Shown in pieces: positions 55,427 to 63,986 of a stretch of 64,000 nucleotides of DNA. A program made the position numbers and the translations under genes. Below the pieces are notes generated by a model. The model searched no databases. It was not told where the DNA came from and saw only the letters and a list, made by a program, of their open reading frames with translations. Origin of the DNA: Chania multitudinisentens RB-25 (GTDB lineage: Bacteria; Pseudomonadota; Gammaproteobacteria; Enterobacterales; Enterobacteriaceae); NCBI RefSeq assembly GCF_000520015.2, contig NZ_CP007044.2, positions 4,030,001 through 4,094,000 of the forward strand. Reading direction: 5' to 3'. Each line of letters starts with the position of its first letter. Position 1 is the first letter of the stretch.

Positions 55427-55540
55427 TCACGGTTCTTCACCTCCCACACCTTCCGCGTTATTCACCATTATCACTGGCGCAGCCATAAATGCAGCAACAC
55501 CGACAATAACAACAAGAGTAACAATCACTGTTATTAACAT
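55427..55540 (-). CDS. 37-residue membrane protein
   Basis: ATG 55540 has GAGG seven bases upstream. The product is a hydrophobic helix (LITVIVTLVVIVGVAAFMAA) followed by a short acidic tail (NNAEGVGGEEP). This is the form of a single-pass small inner-membrane protein. I do not recognise it. Codon pattern and ribosome-binding site support it, but there is no homology check. Confidence 0.55.
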   Translation of the reverse strand: MLITVIVTLVVIVGVAAFMAAPVIMVNNAEGVGGEEP

Positions 55541-55784
55541 GCGATCACCTCATCAACATGACGTTGTTACGGTTAACTCTTTGTTTAGGTTAATGACATT
55601 TCGGATCTGAATCACTCAGGATCAGTGATTGCAGTAATTTCAGGTTAGCTGGCTTTTCCGTAAGCTGACAAGTTATTCCACAGGCTTTTTCTTTGCCCAT
55701 GCATCGTATCATCCACCACCTTTTTGTCCAAGGCGGCAAGTTGTGTATACTCCCCAGCAATGACGATCTTACACAGACCCACTG

Positions 55785-56171
55785 ATGATACAAGAACACC
55801 ATCTCTCATTAGTCTGCGCCCTGAGCAAATGGGTTGAAACGCACCTCGGACGAGTCATCCATCTGGAAGAGTTGGCCGAATATTCCGGCTACTCACTGTG
55901 GCATATGCAGAAGTTGTTCAAAGAAGCGACCGGCATCTCTTTGGGTAAATATATTCGCGAACGCCGCCTCGCCGGAGCGGTCTACCAGTTGCGCAGCAGT
56001 GAAGCTTCAATTTTTGATATCGCGCTGGATTTCGGCTTCGGCTCTCAGTCGCATTTCACTTACATGTTCAGAAAACGTTTTAATATCACGCCTTATGATT
56101 TCCGCCAGGATCTGAGCGTGGATCTGCACATCGCTCCCCCATTGCACATCATTCACCAGAAAATGGCCTGA
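55785..56171 (+). CDS. AraC/XylS-type regulator (MarA/SoxS size class)
   Basis: The protein is 128 aa, only a DNA-binding domain. Helix-turn-helix 1 is IHLEELAEYSGYSLWHMQKLFKEATGISLGKYIRERRL and helix-turn-helix 2 is SIFDIALDFGFGSQSHFTYMFRKRFNITPYDFRQD. Residues SLWHMQKLFK align with SKWHLQRLF of MarA and RamA. This class activates multidrug-efflux and stress genes by binding marboxes. Without a sensor domain its activity would be set by its amount. It is not clearly MarA, SoxS or RamA itself. Confidence 0.85.
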   Translation: MIQEHHLSLVCALSKWVETHLGRVIHLEELAEYSGYSLWHMQKLFKEATGISLGKYIRERRLAGAVYQLRSSEASIFDIALDFGFGSQSHFTYMFRKRFNITPYDFRQDLSVDLHIAPPLHIIHQKMA

Positions 56172-56179
56172 ATCACGCT

Positions 56180-56542
56180 TCAGCCACTGTAGCCCGCCGC
56201 CAATAATGCCAGGATGGCTAACAATGCGGGTAATGCCTGCACCAGAAGGATTTTACGGCTGGCAGTCAGGCCGCCAAAAATGCCGGCCACCAGCACACAA
56301 CCAAGAAAGAACAGTTGAATCGCCATATCATGGCGCAGCGCCCCCCACAGTAACCCCACAGCAAGAAAGCCGTTATACACGCCCTGATTTGCCGCCAACA
56401 CATGCGTGGCGGCAGCAAACTCTGCGGTTGTGCCAAAAGCTCGTCTGCCTACGGGTTTTTGCCACAGAAAAACCTCCAGCACAAAAATATAAATATGCAG
56501 GACGGCAACAAGACCAACCAGAATTGTGGCAATGAGTATCAT
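56180..56542 (-). CDS. DUF1304 membrane protein
   Basis: The protein is 120 aa with four hydrophobic segments. LHIYIFVLEVFLWQKPVGRRAFG, then AANQGVYNGFLAVGLLWG and ASRKILLVQALPALLAIL are the DUF1304 pattern. It is an inner-membrane protein of unknown function. It converges on the AraC-type gene with eight bases between the stops. Confidence 0.85.
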   Translation of the reverse strand: MILIATILVGLVAVLHIYIFVLEVFLWQKPVGRRAFGTTAEFAAATHVLAANQGVYNGFLAVGLLWGALRHDMAIQLFFLGCVLVAGIFGGLTASRKILLVQALPALLAILALLAAGYSG

Positions 56543-56623
56543 ATTTTATGACGCTTTTTGGAGAGAATTGATATATGAAAGTATAAACCTTATATCCAAT
56601 TTATCTATACTGTTTATCATTAT
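56543..56623. other. Short gap before the 33-aa gene's terminator
   Basis: It holds the DUF1304 promoter region; nothing else is seen. Confidence 0.4.
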
Positions 56624-56652
56624 AAAAAACCCGCTGCAGCGAGCGGGTTTTA
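56624..56652 (-). terminator. Terminator of the 33-aa membrane-protein gene
   Basis: AACCCGCT/AGCGGGTT stem, with T run on the minus strand, 15 bases after the small gene's stop. Its presence supports transcription of that gene. Confidence 0.8.
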
Positions 56653-56666
56653 TTAACCATTTAGAG

Positions 56667-56768
56667 TCAATTCAGCATAACGGTGAGCAGCATTGCAATT
56701 GCAACCCAAAATACTGCTGTCACAATCACAACATGGAATAACCTTGCACGAGAGAGTAATTGGTTCAT
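56667..56768 (-). CDS. 33-residue membrane protein
   Basis: ATG 56768 follows GGAGG by four to five bases, and a terminator follows the stop, so this is a well-formed gene. The product has a basic start (NQLLSRARLF) and one membrane helix (HVVIVTAVFWVAIAMLLTVM) ending LN, so it probably sits N-terminus in. I do not recognise it. Confidence 0.65.
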   Translation of the reverse strand: MNQLLSRARLFHVVIVTAVFWVAIAMLLTVMLN

Positions 56769-56971
56769 AGCGCCTCCACAAACTTCGGCTAGTTAACAGA
56801 CCAAATCTACCCGATGACATTAACTTTAGTTTAGCACAGTTTTTTTTATTTTTGCCAGGCCACTTCCCCATTAAATGATCTCATCGACAAATCCTGCGTC
56901 TTATTCAACACCTGATGGAGCTTTGCCTACAATAACAATAACGGTATTAACGCGGAGGCTATAAAAGAATT
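56769..56971. other. Divergent gap between the 33-aa gene and yebW
   Basis: 203 bases, AT-rich around 56,820-56,850. It holds both promoters. No gene is seen. Confidence 0.4.
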
Positions 56972-57169
56972 ATGTACGCATTAGTGATGTTTGTTTGCTA
57001 TCTGGATGGTGGCTGTGCTGACATAGTGCTCGATGTGCTGCGTGATGAGCAGCAATGCCTGGCCGTGATGCAGGAACAGCAGCTTCGCCACGCCGGATGC
57101 TACCCGATTGAAGATTTCATTGATGGTTTCTGGTTCTCTACTGACCAGGGCCAAAACATGCATCGTTAA
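56972..57169 (+). CDS. yebW: YebW family (DUF1482) small protein
   Basis: The protein is 65 aa: ALVMFVCYLDGGCADIVLDVL, then EQQCLAVMQEQQLRHAGCYPIEDFIDGFW matches E. coli YebW along its length. The four cysteines are conserved. GGAGG lies 13 bases before the ATG, somewhat far. Function unknown; a distant relative lies in the prophage at 17,629. Confidence 0.92.
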   Translation: MYALVMFVCYLDGGCADIVLDVLRDEQQCLAVMQEQQLRHAGCYPIEDFIDGFWFSTDQGQNMHR

Positions 57170-57480
57170 TATAATTTAATATTAGCGAAATTATCTATTT
57201 TCGATGATTCAATATGCGGCAATACTTTCCCACTCAAATAGGGCACTCAGGAAATATACACCTCTTTAGAGGTAAGTGATATTACTCGAACCATTAATTT
57301 AAAATGCACCAGGCTTTCCTGCCCACCATCGGCCAATACCTGATTTCCCCCGGTTAAATACAACATCACAATTAATACTTCACTGCTTTTAATCGCTGGA
57401 ATAGCAGCATAACTCACTGCGCTATTTCTCGTTCTCGCTATTAACACCGAGCACGAGAAATAGCCGTAGCGCAGAGAGTT
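57170..57480. repeat. Gap after the ast operon with a long imperfect hairpin
   Basis: At 57417-57474, CTGCGCTA + TTTCTCGT pairs with ACGAGAAA + TAGCGCAG, with a six-base bulge. It lies just after astE and has no T run. It may stabilise the ast mRNA end or be a chromosomal palindromic repeat. The rest of the gap shows nothing. Confidence 0.5.
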
Positions 57481-58464
57481 TCAAAACAGGGTATTACGAG
57501 GTACTTCGATCAACATCATGCCAGCACGTAATCCTAAAGCGACCGCGGGATTAGGGAACAATATCCACTCAGTATCATGTTGTACCCGATATACTTCTCC
57601 TGGCTGTTCACACAATAACGTTCCCTGCACCAATTCAGTAAAGTTGGCTGTGTCATTGCTAAGGTAAAGTTTGAATGCTTCACTGCGCTTAATCAGTGAT
57701 TGTGCAACGCGAAATACCCGCATTGGTCGCTGTGTGCGTGGTGGTAAAGGCGCTGCGCTGATAAACGCCCGCAGAGCCTGGTGGATGTCAGCAAATTGTT
57801 GTAAATCGTTGCTGCCAAATGGCCGCGCCTTCCCCAGTTCCAACGTACAACTGGCGGCCTGCATCTGTTCACTGGAAAAATGGCTGAAAGTGCCCCCCGG
57901 AGCCTGGTGGATCACGACAGCATCTAACGCAGCGGCATCCAACAATGCCAGCATTTCCGCACTGTATGGGCATTGCTGGAACGGCAATAGGCCAAAGCGT
58001 GGTAAGCACGATTCGCGGATCGCCGTATGTAAATCGAAGTGAAAGCGTGCAGCACTTTCTCCGGCAAAGAAAGCACTGATGGCCTGCTCCAACTGCTGCG
58101 CCCGCGCAGTTTCCCCACTAGGTTCAAACTGAGCGTAACGGCCACCGAACATGCGGTTCATATCACTGGTCAGATAGCGTTTACCAGCACGCATCGCAGG
58201 CGGATTACCCAGCACCACCAGCAAACGTACCGCCAACGGCCTGGTACCCGCGAGTATCTCACCCACACATTGGTTAAGTAATTCAATAGGTGCCGTTTCA
58301 TTGCCATGGATACCGGCCGAAATTACCACCGCCCGTTGATAGCCGTGCAGCGGGCAGATTTCGAATAACCCTTCGCCCAGCCATTGCCAACGCAATTTGG
58401 CGTTTTCACCACAGGGTGACGCTGGCTCTTCCCCCGCCAACGTCAGGGCTAATAAGTCAATCAT
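57481..58464 (-). CDS. astE: Succinylglutamate desuccinylase
   Basis: The protein is 327 aa (322 in E. coli). It is a zinc carboxypeptidase-like enzyme: ISAGIHGNETAPIELL carries the His and Glu ligands, FHFDLHTAIR the second His, and TLELGKARPFG the catalytic Glu. It splits N-succinylglutamate to glutamate and succinate, the last step of arginine succinyltransferase catabolism. It follows astB by 12 bases, last gene of astCADBE. Confidence 0.95.
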   Translation of the reverse strand: MIDLLALTLAGEEPASPCGENAKLRWQWLGEGLFEICPLHGYQRAVVISAGIHGNETAPIELLNQCVGEILAGTRPLAVRLLVVLGNPPAMRAGKRYLTSDMNRMFGGRYAQFEPSGETARAQQLEQAISAFFAGESAARFHFDLHTAIRESCLPRFGLLPFQQCPYSAEMLALLDAAALDAVVIHQAPGGTFSHFSSEQMQAASCTLELGKARPFGSNDLQQFADIHQALRAFISAAPLPPRTQRPMRVFRVAQSLIKRSEAFKLYLSNDTANFTELVQGTLLCEQPGEVYRVQHDTEWILFPNPAVALGLRAGMMLIEVPRNTLF

Positions 58465-58476
58465 AGATTGCTCCGG

Positions 58477-59817
58477 CTATTGCTGGAACGGGTAAACAGA
58501 ACCCAATCCAAGGATGGAGGTCAGGGTATCCAGCGCCTCACGCCCTTCACGCAGCAACTGCGGGTCAGCCAGATCATGCTGCGTCAGGCGATCGCGATAG
58601 TAACGATCAACCCACTGGTTCAATGTGGCAAACAGCGTATCGTTCATCAGCACCCGTGGATTTATTGCCCGCAGCTCTGGCTCATTCATTGCCACCCGTA
58701 GCCGCAGGCAGGCAGGACCGCCGCCGTTGCGCATGCTTTCACGCAGGTCGAATACCTTGATTTCATCAATCGGCCCACCACTGGCCACCATTTCCGTCAG
58801 GTATTGCCAAACCCCGGCATGCTGACGAGATTCTTCCGGTACCACAATCATCATCCGGCCAGCAGGTTTGGTCAGGATTTGGCTGTTAAACAGGTAGGTC
58901 GCCACCGCATCCGCAACGCTGACGCGCGCGGTTGGCACTTCGATCGCCACCAGTTCAGTTTCCACTGCCGCCATTTGGCGCCGGAGCTGTTCCAATCCCT
59001 GCTGCTGGTGCCAGAAGGCTTGCTGATGATGAAAAAGAACCTGTTGATTGCTGACCGCAATCACATCGTTATGGAACACCCCTTGATCGATCACTTCCGG
59101 GTTCTGCTGCAAAAATACGGTATGCTCCGGGTCCAACTGGTGCAAACGGGCAATCGCCTCACTGGCTTCCCGCGTCTGCCGCGCCGGATAGCGCACAGGT
59201 GCCTGCTTTCCGCCAAACTCCTGGCGGCCATAAACAAACACCTGCACCCCGCGCTTGGCATAATCACCACCTAGCCGGTTATGATTAGCCGCCCCTTCAT
59301 CACCAAATAAAGCCACCTGCGGCAACGCATCATGATGGATGAAATACTGCCGATCGCTAAAGATCGCCTGCAACACGGCAGAGGTGGTTTCCGCCTCAAT
59401 TGCACGATGGAACTTGTTATTCAGGTTGGCAGCGGTGAAGTGTATTTTACCATCGGCGCTGTCAGCCGAAGGCGACACCGTTGCCGCATTGGCCGTCCAC
59501 ATAGCAGACGCTGAACTGAGAGCCGAAAGCAGCTGCGGCGCAGTGCGCATCGCCTGCACCAGCACACTTTCGTCAGAACCACAGAACCCCAACTTACGCA
59601 GCATCGGCAGATGCGGGCGTTCCTGCGGCGGTAACACCCCTTGCTGAAAGCCCAAATCTGCCAGCGCTTTCATTTTCAGCAGGCCCTGCTTAGCCGCCAA
59701 CTGCGGATTGGATACGGCATGGCGGTGTTGTGTCGAGGCTTCATTACCAAACGACAGCCCTGCATAGTGGTGCGTTAAACCGACCAACCCATCGAAATTG
59801 ACTTCATATCCCAACAT
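58477..59817 (-). CDS. astB: N-succinylarginine dihydrolase
   Basis: The protein is 446 aa (447 in E. coli). The N-terminus, EVNFDGLVGLTHHYAGLSFGN, is typical. The catalytic Cys lies in NGGGPACLRLRV near the C-terminus, with the His in GVFHNDVIAV. It converts succinylarginine to succinylornithine, CO2 and ammonia. It lies 18 bases after astD. Confidence 0.96.
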   Translation of the reverse strand: MLGYEVNFDGLVGLTHHYAGLSFGNEASTQHRHAVSNPQLAAKQGLLKMKALADLGFQQGVLPPQERPHLPMLRKLGFCGSDESVLVQAMRTAPQLLSALSSASAMWTANAATVSPSADSADGKIHFTAANLNNKFHRAIEAETTSAVLQAIFSDRQYFIHHDALPQVALFGDEGAANHNRLGGDYAKRGVQVFVYGRQEFGGKQAPVRYPARQTREASEAIARLHQLDPEHTVFLQQNPEVIDQGVFHNDVIAVSNQQVLFHHQQAFWHQQQGLEQLRRQMAAVETELVAIEVPTARVSVADAVATYLFNSQILTKPAGRMMIVVPEESRQHAGVWQYLTEMVASGGPIDEIKVFDLRESMRNGGGPACLRLRVAMNEPELRAINPRVLMNDTLFATLNQWVDRYYRDRLTQHDLADPQLLREGREALDTLTSILGLGSVYPFQQ

Positions 59818-59835
59818 CTTTCTCTCCTGCGGGCC

Positions 59836-61308
59836 TCAGTTAAACGACAAGCCGGGGGCCAAACTGGTTGGCAAGCTCAGGTCGGGGCTTTCCAGCGAAG
59901 CCATCGGCCAGGCGCAGTAATCCGCCGCATAGAATGCACTGGGCCGATGGTTACCCGAAGCCCCTACGCCACCAAAGGGGGCAGCACTGGATGCCCCGGT
60001 CAAGGGTTTGTTCCAGTTCACAATACCAGCGCGCGCTTCCAGCAGCAGTTGCTCGAACAGCCCACGCTGCGGTGACACCAGCCCAACAGACAGCCCATAG
60101 CGCGTGTTATTGGCAATACGCAGTGCTTCGTCGAAACTGTCGTAGCGGATAATCGTGGTCAGCGGGCCGAAGTATTCTTCGTCCGGCACATTAGCAACGC
60201 CCGTGACTTCAATAATTCCGGGGCTCAGTAGCGCACTGCCGCTTTCCAACTGCCGCAGCGTCAACAACGCTTTTCCCCCTAATGCCAACAAGTGCTGCTG
60301 TGCCGCCAGCATTTTCTCTGCCGCCGCCGTTGAGATCACTCCGCCCATAAACGGCTGTGGCTCGGCATCCCAGCGGCCAATGCGTAAGGTTCCCGCCACC
60401 TGAACCAGTCGTTCGATAAAAGCATCCCCTTCCTGCCCGCGCTTCACCAGAATACGGCGCGAACAGGTGCAACGCTGCCCAGCAGAGATAAACGCCGATT
60501 GGATCGCCAGGTTCACCACCGCATCGCGATCTTCAACCTGTTCAACGATCAGCGCGTTATTGCCCCCCATCTCCAATGCCAGGATTTTTTCCGGCTGGCC
60601 AGCAAGCTGGCGATGCAGGTGATAACCGGTACTGGCACTGCCGGTGAACAGCAACCCATCGATATCCGAACTGGCAGCCAACGCTTCACCGGTTGCACGC
60701 CCGCCCTGCACCAGATTGATCACCCCAGCCGGTAAACCCGCCTGCAACCAGAGTTTCAGCGTTGCCTCTGCCGTCAATGGCGTCAGTTCACTCGGTTTAA
60801 ACACCAAGGTGTTACCCGCCAGCAAGGCGGGCACAATATGGCCGTTCGGCAGATGCCCAGGAAAATTATACGGCCCGAATACCGCCAACACACCGTGCGG
60901 GCGATGGCGCAATACGGAAGCACCATCAGCCATGGCTGTTTCTGTTACGCCAGTGCGCGTCTGATAGGCCTGTAGCGATATCCCCACTTTGCCGATCATC
61001 GCCTGCACTTCGGTCAACGTTTCCCAACGCGGCTTGCTGGTTTCACGGCTGATGATCTCTGCCAAAACCTGTTTATGTTCTTCCAGCAGGGCGGCAAAGC
61101 GTTTGACCAACGCTTCACGCTGGGCAAACGGCGTGCGAGCCCAGGTAGAAAAAGCACCGCGTGCCGCTGCACAGGCGGCCGCAACATCGGCAGCATCCGC
61201 CGCGTTAGCCTGCCACAACGGTTGGTTATCCACCGGATCGGTTTTACTGAAGGCGGCCCCTTGGCCTACCCGCCAAGCCCCGTTAATCAACAATGCAGGA
61301 TGTGACAT
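59836..61308 (-). CDS. astD: Succinylglutamic semialdehyde dehydrogenase
   Basis: The protein is 490 aa (492 in E. coli). Aldehyde dehydrogenase signatures are LEMGGNNALIV (general base Glu), SAGQRCTCSRRI (catalytic Cys), GPYNFPGHLPNGHIVPAL and FTGSASTGYHLHR in the NAD site. It oxidises succinylglutamate semialdehyde to succinylglutamate. Its ATG shares a base with the astA stop (TGATG). Confidence 0.96.
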   Translation of the reverse strand: MSHPALLINGAWRVGQGAAFSKTDPVDNQPLWQANAADAADVAAACAAARGAFSTWARTPFAQREALVKRFAALLEEHKQVLAEIISRETSKPRWETLTEVQAMIGKVGISLQAYQTRTGVTETAMADGASVLRHRPHGVLAVFGPYNFPGHLPNGHIVPALLAGNTLVFKPSELTPLTAEATLKLWLQAGLPAGVINLVQGGRATGEALAASSDIDGLLFTGSASTGYHLHRQLAGQPEKILALEMGGNNALIVEQVEDRDAVVNLAIQSAFISAGQRCTCSRRILVKRGQEGDAFIERLVQVAGTLRIGRWDAEPQPFMGGVISTAAAEKMLAAQQHLLALGGKALLTLRQLESGSALLSPGIIEVTGVANVPDEEYFGPLTTIIRYDSFDEALRIANNTRYGLSVGLVSPQRGLFEQLLLEARAGIVNWNKPLTGASSAAPFGGVGASGNHRPSAFYAADYCAWPMASLESPDLSLPTSLAPGLSFN

Positions 61309-62342
61309 CAGGCTTTCTCCTGTGCAATAAGCGTGATTACCCGTACCTGGCTGCCTTGTTCCACACCGAGCGCTGCCGCAGTTTCGGCATTGATACGCAA
61401 ACGGTCGTCATACAATTCGGCATGCACCAACAGTGCGCGGTAATGCGGATAATTATCGTTGGCCACCAGATACGCTGGGGCATCGCTGCCCACCACGGCG
61501 TTATCCAATACCACCTTCACCAGTTTGCTGCTTTTTACCGCACGGATTTCGTCGATCTCCGCCTCCAGCGTTGGGCCACCGTCGAAGATATCAACATACC
61601 CTTGATAACGCAGCCCTTCCGACTCCAGCAATTTGCGCGCCGGGGCCGTCTGCGGGTGGACTTCACCGATCACCTTCTGAGCATCTTCAGCAAGAAAATC
61701 AACGTACAGCGGGTGTTTTGGCATCAACTCGGCGATAAAAGCTTTTTGCCCGGTGCCACTCAGGTAATCCGCTTTGGCGAACTCAATAGAAAAGAAATGG
61801 CGGCCCACGCTTTCCCAAAACGGTGAACGGCCATGCTCATCGGAAAAACCACGCATTTCAGCAATCACCTTGCGGGAGAAATGCTCGCGGAACGCCGATA
61901 TAAACAGGAAACGCACTTTAGACAGCAGTTTACCGTTCTCACCATGCCGATAGTCGGGATCGAGGAACAGCGTACACAATTCCGAATGCCCGGTATGGTC
62001 GTTACTCAGAAACAGCGTCGGCACCGATTTATACACATTAAGCTGTTTTGACGCATGAACCTGTGTGCCAACCCGGAAACTGTACCAAGGTTCAGATAAC
62101 CCTACGGCCACCTCAATGGCACTCACGCCAACCACTTGTTGACGTTCAGTGTCTTCCAGCGCAAACAGGTAGCACTGTTCACTTTTCGGCAGTTCGCCTT
62201 GCCAGGTTTTTAACGCCCGTTCAATACGTGCCGACAGGGTCGCTTCATTCTGCGGCAAAGAAGTCAGGCCAATACCGGATTTACTGGCGAGCGTCAGTAA
62301 ATCAGCCAGATCGCGACGCGCTATAGGGCGAATAATCATCAT
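61308..62342 (-). CDS. astA: Arginine N-succinyltransferase
   Basis: I use ATG 62342 (MMIIRPIARRDLADLL), with CGAGG ahead, giving 344 aa exactly as in E. coli. Motifs include GLTSLPQNEATLSARIERALKTWQGELP, FLSNDHTGHSELCTLFLDP and GTGQKAFIAELMPKHP. It transfers succinyl from succinyl-CoA to arginine, the committed step. Upstream in-frame residues are rejected. Confidence 0.96.
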   Translation of the reverse strand: MMIIRPIARRDLADLLTLASKSGIGLTSLPQNEATLSARIERALKTWQGELPKSEQCYLFALEDTERQQVVGVSAIEVAVGLSEPWYSFRVGTQVHASKQLNVYKSVPTLFLSNDHTGHSELCTLFLDPDYRHGENGKLLSKVRFLFISAFREHFSRKVIAEMRGFSDEHGRSPFWESVGRHFFSIEFAKADYLSGTGQKAFIAELMPKHPLYVDFLAEDAQKVIGEVHPQTAPARKLLESEGLRYQGYVDIFDGGPTLEAEIDEIRAVKSSKLVKVVLDNAVVGSDAPAYLVANDNYPHYRALLVHAELYDDRLRINAETAAALGVEQGSQVRVITLIAQEKA

Positions 62343-62426
62343 GATGCGAACCTCGAAAATCGTTTCCCTAACCGTCTTGCAAGTCAACCCGTTTTAGCTG
62401 TGACTTGCTACCGCTAGGGATAGGCC

Positions 62427-62449
62427 GCACCGCACAAGTGCGGCCACTT
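62427..62449 (-). terminator. GC hairpin between astC and astA
   Basis: GGCCGCAC and TGCGGCC pair around about eight bases, just after the astC stop, without T run. It could lower downstream expression or protect the astC mRNA 3' end, as expected when the first gene of an operon is made in excess. Confidence 0.5.
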
Positions 62450-62451
62450 TA

Positions 62452-63666
62452 TCAACTGCAAATTCGCGCAATAGCACGTGCGAATCGCGCCAACCCTTCT
62501 TTCACATCCTGTTCTGGGATGATCAGTGAAGGGGTAAAGCGCACCACATCCGGGCCTGCGATCAGGGCAATCACCCCTTCTTCGTTGGCCAGTTGGGTGA
62601 TCTGTTTGGCTTTGCCTGCAAAATCCTTATTCAGTACGCACCCGATCAGCAAGCCACCACCGCGAATCTCCGCAAAAATCGGGTACTGCTGATTGATCTG
62701 GTTCAACCCATCAATAAACCACTGGTGGCGCTGTTTTACCCCTTCCAGCACTGCCGGGGTATTAATCAGCGAGAACACCATCCCGGCTACGGCAGCCGCC
62801 AGTGGGTTACCGCCGTAGGTCGTGCCATGCGTACCAACGCTCAACGTTGTTGCCAGCCTGTTGGTGGTGAGCATGGCGCCAATCGGGAAACCGCCCCCCA
62901 ACGCTTTCGCAGTGGTCAGGATATCTGGCACCACCGCATACTGCATATAAGCATACAGATGCCCGGTGCGGCCCACGCCGGTTTGCACCTCGTCAAAAAT
63001 CAGCAGTGCACCATGGCGGTCGCACAGCTCACGCAGCCCTTGCAGGAACAGCGGATCGGCTGGCAATACCCCCCCTTCCCCCTGGATTGGCTCAACGATC
63101 ACCGCACAGGTTTGTGCATTAATCACTTCTGCCGCTGCGGCCAAATCGTTAAACGGCGTATGGATAATTCCACCGGGCAAGGGGGCAAAATCCTGCGAAT
63201 ACTTCGGTTGGCCACCTGCTGAAACGGTAAACAACGTGCGGCCATGGAAAGCATTATTGAACGCCACAATCTGGTTCTTTTCGCTACCGCTATTATCCAG
63301 AGCATATTTGCGCGCCAATTTCAGCGCGGCTTCGTTGGCTTCCGCCCCGGAATTACAGAAAAAGACTTTGTCGGCAAAGGTGGCGTCAATCAGCTGTTTT
63401 GCCAACCGCAGCACGGGTTCATTGGTATAACCGTTGCCTAGGTGCCATAGCTTGCCTGCCTGCTCAATCAACGTGGCTTTCACCTGTGGATGCGCATGCC
63501 CCAAAGCGTTCACGGCGATCCCGCCGGCAAAATCAATGTAAGATTTACCTTGTTGATCCCAAACCTGTGAACCTTCGCCCTGCACAAGAATAAAATCAGC
63601 AGGGGCATATACCGGTACCATCCAGTCATCGAAAGACTGACGGGTAACTGCAATTGGCTGTTCCAT
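62452..63666 (-). CDS. astC: Succinylornithine transaminase
   Basis: The protein is 404 aa (406 in E. coli). PLP-enzyme signatures: FCNSGAEANEAALKLARKYA, FDEVQTGVGRTGHLYAY and TTAKALGGGFPIGAML with the Schiff-base Lys. It converts succinylornithine to succinylglutamate semialdehyde and resembles ArgD. It is the first gene of astCADBE. The promoter is a sigma54 site about 250 bases upstream. Confidence 0.94.
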   Translation of the reverse strand: MEQPIAVTRQSFDDWMVPVYAPADFILVQGEGSQVWDQQGKSYIDFAGGIAVNALGHAHPQVKATLIEQAGKLWHLGNGYTNEPVLRLAKQLIDATFADKVFFCNSGAEANEAALKLARKYALDNSGSEKNQIVAFNNAFHGRTLFTVSAGGQPKYSQDFAPLPGGIIHTPFNDLAAAAEVINAQTCAVIVEPIQGEGGVLPADPLFLQGLRELCDRHGALLIFDEVQTGVGRTGHLYAYMQYAVVPDILTTAKALGGGFPIGAMLTTNRLATTLSVGTHGTTYGGNPLAAAVAGMVFSLINTPAVLEGVKQRHQWFIDGLNQINQQYPIFAEIRGGGLLIGCVLNKDFAGKAKQITQLANEEGVIALIAGPDVVRFTPSLIIPEQDVKEGLARFARAIARICS

Positions 63667-63915
63667 AGTGACCTCATAACTTCAGCAAAAGCTGAATTTT
63701 GACTGTAAGAGCCGTTCCTACACCGGAAGTAACACAAAAAACCTCTCGCTGAAGCGGTTTGCTGACCAACGATTATTCTCCTCACCGCCCGCCATGCAGA
63801 TACAAATCTGTTACATAAGATCGGTTTTTCGCTATATTTGCCGTATTTCTCGCCCGGAACGGGGAATAAATGTTAATGAACAGTTAAAATACATGTCATT
63901 TAATAAAGAGTGTAG
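63667..63915 (-). other. Long astC leader
   Basis: About 240 bases between the sigma54 promoter and astC. AGCTTTTGCTGAA (63,678) and similar hairpins occur. No upstream gene is convincing. A second, closer sigma70 promoter could exist. Confidence 0.4.
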
Positions 63916-63931
63916 AGCAGCTATCGTGCCA
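63916..63931 (-). promoter_or_regulatory. Sigma54 promoter of the ast operon
   Basis: On the minus strand TGGCACG-ATAG-CTGCT matches the -24/-12 consensus TGGCACR-N4-TTGCW with one mismatch. E. coli astC is transcribed by sigma54 with NtrC under nitrogen limitation. NtrC sites would lie beyond the window. Confidence 0.8.
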
Positions 63932-63986
63932 GATTGGGTTTTTCAGTGAATTTTATAATTTTTTACGTTAAAACAACAAGTTACAA

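Noticed and set aside
57247..57447. 66-codon minus-strand frame after astE
   Set aside because: Runs through a long palindrome, lacks a ribosome-binding site and has no domain.
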